64,000 bases of DNA from JB111 sp049856175. Its GTDB lineage: Bacteria; Actinomycetota; Actinomycetes; Actinomycetales; Actinomycetaceae. Every line of letters starts with the position of its first letter. Position 1 is the stretch's first letter. Made by a program: the position numbers and the translations under genes. The stretch covers positions 1 through 64,000 of the forward strand of contig NZ_JBNDNA010000001.1 in NCBI RefSeq assembly GCF_049856175.1. The letters are read 5' to 3'. Positions 41,558 to 49,056 of this stretch are shown piece after piece. Under the pieces are notes generated by a model. It was not told where the DNA came from, ran no database searches, and saw only the letters and a program-made list of their open reading frames with translations.

Positions 41558-43141
41558 CTATCCTCCACCGCGCCCGCGCCAGCCGCCGACGCTCTCGTCC
41601 CACGGCAGCCACGCACGCACGGCGAAGATCGTCCGGCCGAACCCGTCGGGCTCGACCCCGTGGTCGAGCGTCCCGCCCGCGAGGTCGGTGCGCTCGGCGA
41701 GACCGGCGAGCCCGCTGCCCGATCCGACGACGCCCCCGAGGGACTCGCCGTCGGCGCGCCCGGGGTCGACCTGCCCGGGGAACGGCATCGGGTTCGTCAC
41801 CGCCACGGTGAGCACCTTGCCGAGGCGACCGGACAGCTCGACGTCGACCACGCCGTCGGGAGCGTGCTTGCGGGCGTTGGTCAACGCCTCCTGCAGGATC
41901 CGGTAGGCCGTGCGCGAGACGGTGGGCGACAGGGTGGCCAGGACGTCGTCGACGCCGGTCCCCGAGATGAGAGCCTGCGCCGGGGGCAACGGCACCGCGC
42001 CGATGCCGATGACGGACACCCGGACGCGCATGCCCACCTGCCGCGCGTCCGTGAACAGTCCGTCGACCGCGGTCATGGTCGGCTGGGGCGGCTCCCGGTG
42101 GCCCGCCCCCTCCCGGCCCGTTCTCCCGTTGTCGGCGCGCAGCACGCCGAGGACCTGCCGCAGCTCGGTCAGGGCGAGCTGGGCGTTGGAGCTGATGACG
42201 TCGGCGGCCTCGCGCACGGCCTCCGGCGGCAGGTCGGTGCGGTGGCTGAGCGCACCGGAGTGCAGGGCGACGAGCGAGATGCGGTGCGCGAGGACGTCGT
42301 GCATCTCCCGCGCGATGCGGTTCCGCTCGGCCGTGCGCGCCCGCTCGGTCGACGCCTCGACGACGGCCTCCGCCCGGCGGGCGCGGGTCTGCAGCTCGGC
42401 GAGCAGGGCCCGCCGGGCGCCGATGTAGGACCCGACCGCGAGGCAGAAGCCCACCAGGAGGGCCGAGACGACGATCGACGAGACCACGCCGGTGGTCGAG
42501 GCGATGATCGGCTCGGCGTCCTGCGTGCCCGCGATCATCGAGCCGGGCTCGCTCTGCGCGGGGGCCGTCACGTAGGTCTGCGTGACGTAGTCGTAGAACA
42601 TCCCGCCCACGACCACGACGAGCAGGACGACGCCGAAGAAGACGTACCGCCTCAGCCGCCTCCCCTGCTCGATCGGGCGTGCCGCGTAGCTGACGAGCAC
42701 GACGATCAGGGCGCCCATGGACGAGAAGGACAGCGTCGAGGCGAGGACCGTCACCGTGAGGGTCACCGTGCGCGGCCACCGCTTGCGCACGTAGAGCAGC
42801 CCGAAGCAGAGAAGACCCACGCCGAGCTCCACGACGAACGCTGTCCGGGAGGCGCCCGTGCTCGGGGCCAGCGCGATCCAGACGAACAGCGACCCGAGGA
42901 TCCCGAGGATCGTCCATCCCCCGGCGAACACGTACGGCGCCGCCCGGCGCCACCACTTCTGCCGGACCTCAGCGCGGGCGGTGTCGGCCACGGGAGGAGC
43001 GGCTGGGAGAGGGTCGGGCCGGGGGACGCCAGCCCCGCCGACGCCCGGGTCGTCGCGGCCCGCGTCGGCATCCGCGCCGTCCGCGCCGCCGTCGCGCGGG
43101 ACACCGCGCGCGCCGGAGAAGTCGGCCGGGGACGAGGTCAT
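41558..43141 (-). CDS. NarL-type sensor histidine kinase
   Basis: This 527-residue kinase has an Asp/Gly/Pro-rich N-terminal segment (about 55 residues), then about five membrane segments (70-240). The HisKA_3 motif is NRIAREMHDVLAH (His281), and the ATPase region has RILQEALTNARKHAP and GSGSGLAGLAERTD. ATG 43141 is preferred over an upstream start. The gene is divergent from the ABC exporter (start 43348), whose transcription it probably controls through the regulator at 40858. Confidence 0.9.
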   Translation of the reverse strand: MTSSPADFSGARGVPRDGGADGADADAGRDDPGVGGAGVPRPDPLPAAPPVADTARAEVRQKWWRRAAPYVFAGGWTILGILGSLFVWIALAPSTGASRTAFVVELGVGLLCFGLLYVRKRWPRTVTLTVTVLASTLSFSSMGALIVVLVSYAARPIEQGRRLRRYVFFGVVLLVVVVGGMFYDYVTQTYVTAPAQSEPGSMIAGTQDAEPIIASTTGVVSSIVVSALLVGFCLAVGSYIGARRALLAELQTRARRAEAVVEASTERARTAERNRIAREMHDVLAHRISLVALHSGALSHRTDLPPEAVREAADVISSNAQLALTELRQVLGVLRADNGRTGREGAGHREPPQPTMTAVDGLFTDARQVGMRVRVSVIGIGAVPLPPAQALISGTGVDDVLATLSPTVSRTAYRILQEALTNARKHAPDGVVDVELSGRLGKVLTVAVTNPMPFPGQVDPGRADGESLGGVVGSGSGLAGLAERTDLAGGTLDHGVEPDGFGRTIFAVRAWLPWDESVGGWRGRGGG

Positions 43142-43347
43142 GGCGCCACAGTAGGTTCCGCGGGCACCCGCGGCGTCCCGCCTGCGGCCGGGCTCGATCC
43201 GCCGTCGGTCTGCCGGCATCCACCCAAGGGTGGACCCGGTCCCTCCCCCGACGTACGCCGACGGTCGTGCAGGACCAGCCTCCCGGCGCCGGGAAGCGAC
43301 CCGTTCGGTCGATCCGCCGACCCCCTCCGCCAGGCGAACCTGGCGCC

Positions 43348-44067
43348 ATGATCACCACCGACTCGCTGACGAAGCGCTACGGACCGACCACCGCCGTCGA
43401 CGACCTCACGTTCACCGCGCGCCCCGGGCGCGTCACCGGCTTCCTCGGCCCCAACGGGTCGGGCAAGTCCACCACCATGCGGATGCTCGTCGGTCTCGCG
43501 ACACCGACCGCCGGCACCGCGACGATCCTCGGCCGCCCCTACACCGAGCTGCGCAACCCGGGCCGGCACGTCGGCGTCCTGCTGGACGCCTCGGCCCAGC
43601 ACAACGGCCGGTCCGGCCGCGAGGTGCTCGCGCTCGGCGCCCTGACGATGGGACTGCCGAGGACCCGCGTCGACGAGGTGCTCGAGACCGTCGGCCTCAC
43701 GGCCAAGGAGGCCAGGCGCCGCGTCAAGGGCTACTCGCTCGGGATGCGCCAGCGCCTGGGCATCGCCTACGCGCTGCTCGGCGACCCGGAGGTGCTCATC
43801 CTCGACGAGCCCGTCAACGGCCTGGACCCGCAGGGCATCCGCTGGATGCGCAACCTCCTGCGCAGCCACGCCGAGGCCGGCGGCACGGTGCTGCTGTCCT
43901 CGCACCTGCTCAGCGAGGTCGCGCAGGCCGCCGACGACCTCCTCGTCATCGGCAACGGACGGCTGCTGGCCGCCGGCGCCAAGGACGAGCTGCTCGCCAC
44001 CACCGACATCGAAGAGCTCTTCTTCTCGACCACCGCCAACGACGACCGTTCGGAGCGTGCCGCATGA
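43348..44067 (+). CDS. ABC-2 type transporter ATPase
   Basis: This is a 239-residue ATPase with Walker A GPNGSGKS (34-41), signature YSLGMRQRLGI, Walker B LILDEPVNGLD and SSHLLSEV. It closely resembles the ATPase at 30995-31876 but is shorter at the C-terminus. Its stop overlaps the permease start (ATGA). The pair resembles bacitracin/lantibiotic-type or multidrug exporters; substrate is unknown. Confidence 0.92.
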   Translation: MITTDSLTKRYGPTTAVDDLTFTARPGRVTGFLGPNGSGKSTTMRMLVGLATPTAGTATILGRPYTELRNPGRHVGVLLDASAQHNGRSGREVLALGALTMGLPRTRVDEVLETVGLTAKEARRRVKGYSLGMRQRLGIAYALLGDPEVLILDEPVNGLDPQGIRWMRNLLRSHAEAGGTVLLSSHLLSEVAQAADDLLVIGNGRLLAAGAKDELLATTDIEELFFSTTANDDRSERAA

Positions 44068-44867
44068 CCACCACCGTCCAGACTGCGCCCGCCGCACCTG
44101 ATGCGGCGCCCCGTCCCACCGACACCCCCGGGATCTCGCTCGGCCGCCTCGTGCGGGTCGAGCTCCGCAAGGCGGTCGACACCCGCTCGGGCATCGGCCT
44201 CCTCGCGGCGATCCTCCTCATCGACCTCGTCGCCGTCGCGATCCTCACGTTCGCGGACGCGACCTCCGAGTTCGGCTTCGAGGGCTACCTCGCGATCCTC
44301 ATGAACGTGCAGTTCCTGCTCCTGCCGATCGTCGGCGTCATCGCCGCGGCGGGCGAGTGGTCCCAGCGCACCACGCTGCAGACCTTCGCGCTGGAGCCCC
44401 GGCGCTCGCGGGTGATCGCGGCCAAGGTTGCCGCCGCGCTCGCCCTCATGGTGCTCATCACCATCGGCACGGTCGTACTCGCCGCCGCGGGCCACGCGGT
44501 CTCGCAGGCCACCGGCAACACGACCGAGGGCTGGGGCATCGACCCGCAGATCGCCCTGGGCATGCTCCTCATGCTCACGCTCGTCACCCTCATGGGTGTC
44601 GCGTTCGGTCTGCTGCTGCACGCACCGGCGATCGCGATCGTCACCTTCCTGTTCCTGCCGCAGGTCTTCTCGGTCCTGCCGCTGCTCCTGCCGAACCTCG
44701 AGGGCTTCTTCAGCTGGATCGACTTCCAGTGGGCCTGGAGCGCACTGTTCGAGGACGGCGGACCGACGGCCGGCGAGTGGGCGCGGATCGCGTCGACCAC
44801 CGCCATCTGGGTGGTCGCCCCGATGGTCGCCGGCTGGTACCGCACGGTGCGCCGCGAGGCCGCCTGA
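44064..44867 (+). CDS. ABC-2 type transporter permease
   Basis: This 267-residue membrane protein has a 30-residue polar start, LVRVELRKAVDTRSGIGLLA, and about six membrane segments. GEWSQRTTLQTFALEPRRSR resembles the equivalent segment in the permease at 30206. It works with the coupled ATPase. A 430-base gene-free stretch with a 24-bp palindrome and a terminator follows. Confidence 0.88.
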   Translation: MTTTVQTAPAAPDAAPRPTDTPGISLGRLVRVELRKAVDTRSGIGLLAAILLIDLVAVAILTFADATSEFGFEGYLAILMNVQFLLLPIVGVIAAAGEWSQRTTLQTFALEPRRSRVIAAKVAAALALMVLITIGTVVLAAAGHAVSQATGNTTEGWGIDPQIALGMLLMLTLVTLMGVAFGLLLHAPAIAIVTFLFLPQVFSVLPLLLPNLEGFFSWIDFQWAWSALFEDGGPTAGEWARIASTTAIWVVAPMVAGWYRTVRREAA

Positions 44868-45021
44868 TCCACGTGCGGTGCGTCGCCGGGGGGCTGCGCA
44901 CCGCACGGACCGGCACGACCGTGCCGGACACGGCGCCTGACCGGGACCACCCGTCGGCGCCCCGCCCGGAGCCCGACCCGTGGAGCGCACCCCGCGGGCC
45001 GGGCTCCGGTGCACCTTCGCT

Positions 45022-45045
45022 CCCGGCCCGCCGCGGCGGGCCGGG
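45022..45045. repeat. 24-bp perfect palindrome
   Basis: A fully self-complementary 24-bp palindrome (half-site CCCGGCCCGCCG) lies in the gene-free region after the exporter. It can form a cruciform or a strong RNA hairpin. No adjacent gene start suggests an operator. Confidence 0.8.
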
Positions 45046-45153
45046 AACGGCGCCGACCGGCGTCCCCAGGGGTCGTGCGGTCGGCGGCACCATTCACGCG
45101 CGGTGCGGAGTCCTGGGGGACGGCACACCGCGCGGGTCGTCGACGACGACCAC

Positions 45154-45194
45154 GAGGCCCCCGCACCGGGATGGCTACCCGGTGCGGGGGCCTC
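45154..45194 (+). terminator. 17-bp-stem terminator before luxS
   Basis: GAGGCCCCCGCACCGGG (45154-45170) and its exact complement (45178-45194) form a perfect 17-bp stem with a seven-base loop. It separates the exporter operon from luxS. Confidence 0.75.
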
Positions 45195-45295
45195 GACCCG
45201 TCGTCCGTGTGGGATGCCCGACCCCGGGGCGGCGGCCCCGGTCGTCGGTCTCCTGGGATGATGGCCGCGTCTCCCCTGGACGAGAGGATCGCGCT

Positions 45296-45847
45296 GTGCC
45301 CCAGATGAACGTCGAGAGCTTCAACCTCGACCACCGCGCCGTGTCGGCCCCGTACGTGCGCGTCGCCGACGTCAAGGAGCTGCCCGGCGGCGCCGTCCTG
45401 ACCAAGTACGACGTCCGTCTCACCCAGCCCAACGTCGGTCACCTCGAGATGCCGGTGGTGCACTCGCTCGAGCACTCGGTCGCCGAGACGGTCCGTGACC
45501 ACGCGGACGACGTCGTCGACTTCTCCCCGATGGGCTGCCAGACCGGCTTCTACCTGCTGCGCGCGGCCGCGCCCGACCTCCCCGGGACGATGGACGTCCT
45601 CGCTGCGACCCTGCGGGCCGTCACCGAGCTCGACGCCGTGCCGGCCGCCAACGAGGTCCAGTGCGGCTGGGGCGCGAGCCACAGCCTCGAGGGGGCGCGG
45701 GAGGCCGCGGCCACGATGCTCGCCGCCCGCGCGCAGTGGGGCCAGGTCTACGCCGACCCCGCCGACGATCTCGCCGCCGGCGGACCGGCCGGGGCCACCG
45801 CCACCGGTGCCACCGCCGCCGGGACCGACGACGAAGGACGCCGCTGA
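45296..45847 (+). CDS. luxS: S-ribosylhomocysteine lyase LuxS
   Basis: This 183-residue LuxS shows the metal site HSLEH (His56, Glu59, His60), the catalytic cysteine in PMGCQTGFYL and a downstream metal Cys in NEVQCGWGASHS. It splits S-ribosylhomocysteine into homocysteine and DPD, the AI-2 precursor. GTG 45296 has GAGAGGA seven bases upstream. The C-terminus carries an extra Gly/Ala/Thr-rich tail. The TGATG overlap with mtnN shows that the two steps of S-adenosylhomocysteine recycling are coupled. Confidence 0.94.
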   Translation: MPQMNVESFNLDHRAVSAPYVRVADVKELPGGAVLTKYDVRLTQPNVGHLEMPVVHSLEHSVAETVRDHADDVVDFSPMGCQTGFYLLRAAAPDLPGTMDVLAATLRAVTELDAVPAANEVQCGWGASHSLEGAREAAATMLAARAQWGQVYADPADDLAAGGPAGATATGATAAGTDDEGRR

Positions 45848-46611
45848 TGTCCCCCATCGACCGCATCCTCGAGGGGCGCGCCGCCGCCCGCGAGGCTCGC
45901 GCCGCGAAGAGCTCGATCGACACCGTCGACGCCGTCGTCCTGTGCGCGATGGGCGAGGAGCTCGCCCCGTTCCTCGAGGACGCCACCGACCCCGTGGAGC
46001 TCGACGCGCCGGGCGACGCCCGCGCCCTGCGGGCGACCGTCCGTGGGCTCGACCTGGTGCTCGTCCGCACCCGGGTCGGTCTCGTCAACGCGGCCACCGC
46101 CACCACGTGGGCGCTGCTCGGCTACGCGCCGCGCGTCGTCGTCTCCGCCGGTGCGGCCGGCGGGCTGCACCCGGACGTCGAGGTGGGCGACGTCGTCGTG
46201 GCCACCGAGCTCGTCTACGGCCAGGCCGACGCCACGGCCTTCGGCTACGCCCGCGGCCAGGTCCCGGGCCAGCCCCCGACGTTCTCCGTGCTCCCCGCGC
46301 TCGTCGAGGCGGGGCTCGCCGCCGGACGCAGCATGGGCCAGCCGGTCCGCGAGGGGCTCGTGCTCAGCGGGGACGCCTTCGTCACCGCCGCCAACGTCGA
46401 CTCCTACCGCTCCGCCTTCCCCGAGGCGCTCAGCACGGACATGGAGTCGACGGCGATCGCGCAGGTCGCCACCGATGCCGGCGTGCCCGTCATCTCGGTG
46501 CGCGGCATCTCCGACCTGTGCGGACCGGCGGCCGACCAGGACTTCCACCTCGAGGTCGACCACGTGGCCGGGCTCAGCGCCCGGGTGGTGCTCGGCATGC
46601 TCGCCGACTGA
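45847..46611 (+). CDS. mtnN: 5'-methylthioadenosine/S-adenosylhomocysteine nucleosidase
   Basis: This 254-residue nucleosidase has the early CAMGEEL (catalytic Glu), GLVNAATATTWAL, SAGAAGGLHPDVEVGDVVV, the ribose/base motif TDMESTAIAQ and VRGISDLCG (catalytic Asp). It makes S-ribosylhomocysteine from SAH, the substrate of LuxS encoded just upstream. The start ATG 45847 overlaps the luxS stop. Its N-terminal 25 residues are Ala/Arg-rich and not part of the usual fold. Confidence 0.92.
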   Translation: MSPIDRILEGRAAAREARAAKSSIDTVDAVVLCAMGEELAPFLEDATDPVELDAPGDARALRATVRGLDLVLVRTRVGLVNAATATTWALLGYAPRVVVSAGAAGGLHPDVEVGDVVVATELVYGQADATAFGYARGQVPGQPPTFSVLPALVEAGLAAGRSMGQPVREGLVLSGDAFVTAANVDSYRSAFPEALSTDMESTAIAQVATDAGVPVISVRGISDLCGPAADQDFHLEVDHVAGLSARVVLGMLAD

Positions 46612-46683
46612 TCGGACCCGGGCGCCACGACCACCCCGCACGCTCCCGGCCCTACGATCGAGCCACCGCGACCAAGGAGAGAC

Positions 46684-46896
46684 ATGCCGGACTGGACCTG
46701 GATCCTCGTCGTCGTGGGCGTGCTCGCGCTCGCCGTCGTCGTCGCGCGCACCGTCATCGGCCTCGGGCCGCGCGACGAGGCCGCCGTGTCCGCGACCGCC
46801 GTGCACCAGGGGACCGAGCCCGCCCCATCCGGGTCCGCGACGTCGAGCGACGAGGCACCGGACGACGCGACGGCCTCGACCACCTCCGCCGACTGA
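46684..46896 (+). CDS. small single-pass membrane protein
   Basis: This 70-residue protein has one membrane segment (WTWILVVVGVLALAVVVART, 4-23) followed by a polar Ser/Thr/Asp/Glu-rich tail. ATG 46684 follows AAGGAGAG. It has no known domain and is probably a small anchor or envelope protein. It stands just upstream of the operators of XRE module B. Confidence 0.65.
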   Translation: MPDWTWILVVVGVLALAVVVARTVIGLGPRDEAAVSATAVHQGTEPAPSGSATSSDEAPDDATASTTSAD

Positions 46897-46947
46897 GCAC
46901 GGCCGGCTCGACCCATCGCATCGGACGACGCGCCACCAGGAACGCGC

Positions 46948-47009
46948 GTCAAGGACGCTTGACACACGACGTCAAGGACGTTTGACTGTATGCGTCAAGG
47001 TCACTTGAC
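46948..47009. promoter_or_regulatory. three phased palindromic operators of XRE module B
   Basis: GTCAAGGACGCTTGAC (46948-46963), GTCAAGGACGTTTGAC (46971-46986) and GTCAAGGTCACTTGAC (46994-47009) start exactly 23 bp apart, as in module A (14987-15048). The half-site GTCAAG/CTTGAC is shared. They lie 74 bases before the ATG of the membrane-protein gene at 47083. I read them as binding sites of the encoded XRE regulator. Confidence 0.78.
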
Positions 47010-47082
47010 ACCGGAGGGTCGGACGACGCGTCGCCCGACCTCGGAGCCCGTCCTGGTCCCGAGCCGTGAAGGAGCCGACGCC

Positions 47083-47592
47083 ATGACCGAGAACGATGTC
47101 ACCGACGCCGGGGGGCAGGACGCCGCCGCGACCGGGGCCCCGGACGCGCCGTCGCCCGCCGCCGAGCCGCGCCCTCGGGCCGGGTTCGCCCGCTGGGCCG
47201 CCGTCGTCGCCCTTACCGTGGCCACGTCCGGAGCCCTCGCCTACGCGGCGACGTTCATCCCGGCCTTCGCGGACACCGGTCGGCCCTGGCTGGTGGCCCT
47301 GGTCTTCATGGCGTGCCAGATCGTCCCGATCGGCGCGATCTACTACCTGTGGCTGATCGGACCCACCCTCGAGACCGACCCGCACGCGGAGGAGAGCGTC
47401 GAGTCCCGGTGGCTCGAGCGCGCGACCTCGGGGGCCGCCATGGACACGCTCCTCGCGGCGGGCATCGGCACCGTCGCCGTGGTCTTCACGTCGGTCGACT
47501 TCCCCGTGGTCTGGGCGCTGAGCGGGGTGGTCGCCCTGCTCATGGGGTCGACGGTGGCCCGCTACGCGATCCTGTCGCGCAGGGGCGGCTGA
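47083..47592 (+). CDS. four-TM membrane protein, module B
   Basis: This 169-residue protein has a polar N-terminus (about 35 residues) and four membrane segments: WAAVVALTVATSGALAYAAT, PWLVALVFMACQIVPIGAIY, MDTLLAAGIGTVAVVFT and VVWALSGVVALLMGSTVARY. The start is ATG 47083 with GAAGGAG upstream; an upstream ATG at 46990 lies in operator 3 and lacks a ribosome-binding site. It precedes the XRE gene, the reverse of module A. I do not recognise its family. Confidence 0.75.
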   Translation: MTENDVTDAGGQDAAATGAPDAPSPAAEPRPRAGFARWAAVVALTVATSGALAYAATFIPAFADTGRPWLVALVFMACQIVPIGAIYYLWLIGPTLETDPHAEESVESRWLERATSGAAMDTLLAAGIGTVAVVFTSVDFPVVWALSGVVALLMGSTVARYAILSRRGG

Positions 47593-47594
47593 CG

Positions 47595-47807
47595 GTGCGC
47601 AGCTCGGTCGCCGAGCGCCGGGCCGAGCGGGGGATGTCCCAGGCCGAGCTCGCCAGGGAGCTCGGCGTGTCCCGGCAGACGGTCATCTCCATCGAGAAGG
47701 GCAGGTTCGATCCGTCGTTACCGCTCGCCTTCCGGCTCGCGCGGGTCTTCGGGTGCGCGATCGAGGACCTGTTCACCCCCGACGACGGGCCCGCCGGCCC
47801 CGCCTGA
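47595..47807 (+). CDS. small Cro/CI (XRE) family regulator, module B
   Basis: This 70-residue single helix-turn-helix domain reads AERRAERGMSQAELARELGV, SRQTVISIEKGRFDPSLPLA and FRLARVFGCAIEDLF. It is clearly related to the regulator at 15057 (shared QAELA-LGVSR-TVI-IE pattern). GTG 47595 lies two bases after the membrane-protein stop. Its last 90 bases overlap, tail to tail, the reading frame of the YihY protein on the other strand. Confidence 0.85.
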   Translation: MRSSVAERRAERGMSQAELARELGVSRQTVISIEKGRFDPSLPLAFRLARVFGCAIEDLFTPDDGPAGPA

Positions 47808-48935
47808 CTGCCCGCCGGCCCGATCTGAGAGCTCGCCGGGCCGGTCCGCAGCCGTGGCCGGCAGGTGCGCCTGCTCCCCCGCCCGGTCCGACACCGCGGC
47901 CGGCGGGTGGGCCTCCTCGGTCCGGCCGCTGTGCGCGAGGCGCAGCCGCCTCCCCTCTGCCACGAGCCGCTCCCGCCGGGCATGAACCTTGCGCAGCTTG
48001 GTGTCGTCCCGCAACGGGAGCTGGAGGGCGACCTCGGCCACCACCCCGCGCCGGAGCTGCCGCACGCGGGCGATCTCGGAGTCCAGGACGGCGCCGAGGA
48101 GGATGACCAGGTTCATCACCCACAGCCACAGCAGGAAGATGATGACCCCGGCCAGAGCCCCGTACGTGGCGTTGAAGCGCCCGAAGCTGGTCACGTAGGA
48201 GCCGAAGCCCACGGTGGCGATGCCGGCGACGAGGATCGCCAGGGCCGCGCCCGGGCTCATCCAGCCCATCCGTGCGAGACGGGCGTTCGGCGTGAGGTAG
48301 TAGAGCAGCGCGATGACCACGATCACCACGAGCAGCAGCACCGGCCATCGCACGACGTTCCAGACCATCACGGCCGTGGAACCGAGCCCGACGAGGTCCC
48401 CGATCCAGCGCGCGACGGGACCGCTGACGACCAGCAGCAGGGCCGCCACCCCGACGAGGACCACGAGCACGATCGTCAGGACGTACATCGCCGGGCGGTG
48501 CTTCCACAGCGGGCGTCCCTCCTCCATGCCGTAGACGATGTTCATCGCCCGGCTGAAGGCGTACACGTAGTTCGACGCCGTCCACATCGAGACGAGGATG
48601 CCGACGACCAGCCCGAGCCCGGCGCCCTGGTTCTCCGTGATCGACGCGACCGGTCCGCGCAGCTGGGCGACCAGCTCGGCGGGCAGCGGCTCCTCGAGCA
48701 TCGTGAGGATGGCGTTCGTCGTCGTCACGCCCTGGCCGAAGATCCCCAGGACCGAGACGAGGGCGACGAGTGCCGGGAACACCGACAGGACCGCGAAGAA
48801 CGTCAGCGCCGCCGCCCGGTCGATCAGCTGGTCGTCGATGAACTCGGCGACCGTCCGGCGGGCGACGTACCACCAGGTCGACGGCGTGCCGTCGGCGGGT
48901 TCCGGCACCCGGTGCGCGCCCGCTCCCGTCCTCAT
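47718..48935 (-). CDS. YihY/BrkB-family inner membrane protein
   Basis: This 405-residue protein has the YihY/virulence factor BrkB core (residues 1-305). DQLIDRAAALTFFAVLSVFP matches the family start; about six membrane segments and FNATYGALAGVIIFLLWLWV follow. The last 100 residues are low-complexity (repeats around DRAGEQAHLPATAADRPGEL) and overlap the XRE gene on the other strand. Function in the family is unclear (envelope or lipid-related). ATG 48935 lies at the start of homology. Confidence 0.88.
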   Translation of the reverse strand: MRTGAGAHRVPEPADGTPSTWWYVARRTVAEFIDDQLIDRAAALTFFAVLSVFPALVALVSVLGIFGQGVTTTNAILTMLEEPLPAELVAQLRGPVASITENQGAGLGLVVGILVSMWTASNYVYAFSRAMNIVYGMEEGRPLWKHRPAMYVLTIVLVVLVGVAALLLVVSGPVARWIGDLVGLGSTAVMVWNVVRWPVLLLVVIVVIALLYYLTPNARLARMGWMSPGAALAILVAGIATVGFGSYVTSFGRFNATYGALAGVIIFLLWLWVMNLVILLGAVLDSEIARVRQLRRGVVAEVALQLPLRDDTKLRKVHARRERLVAEGRRLRLAHSGRTEEAHPPAAVSDRAGEQAHLPATAADRPGELSDRAGGQSGGAGGPVVGGEQVLDRAPEDPREPEGER

Positions 48936-49056
48936 GTGCTCAGCGTGGCTCAGGAGCGGGCTCGCAGCCGGGACGTCGGGCCGTCGGACCGCCCTCAGGT
49001 TCTCGGCGAGCGGGCCCGGCGGGAGGGCCGGACGAGCCCGGCCGGCGGCCGAGCGC

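Noticed and set aside
40202..43351. 1049-codon plus-strand frame across nrdH upstream region, regulator and kinase
   Set aside because: It runs antisense to a well-supported two-component pair and through tandem repeats; no domain is visible.
46990..47082. ATG at 46990 as start of the module B membrane protein
   Set aside because: It lies between operators 2 and 3 and has no ribosome-binding site; ATG 47083 has GAAGGAG.
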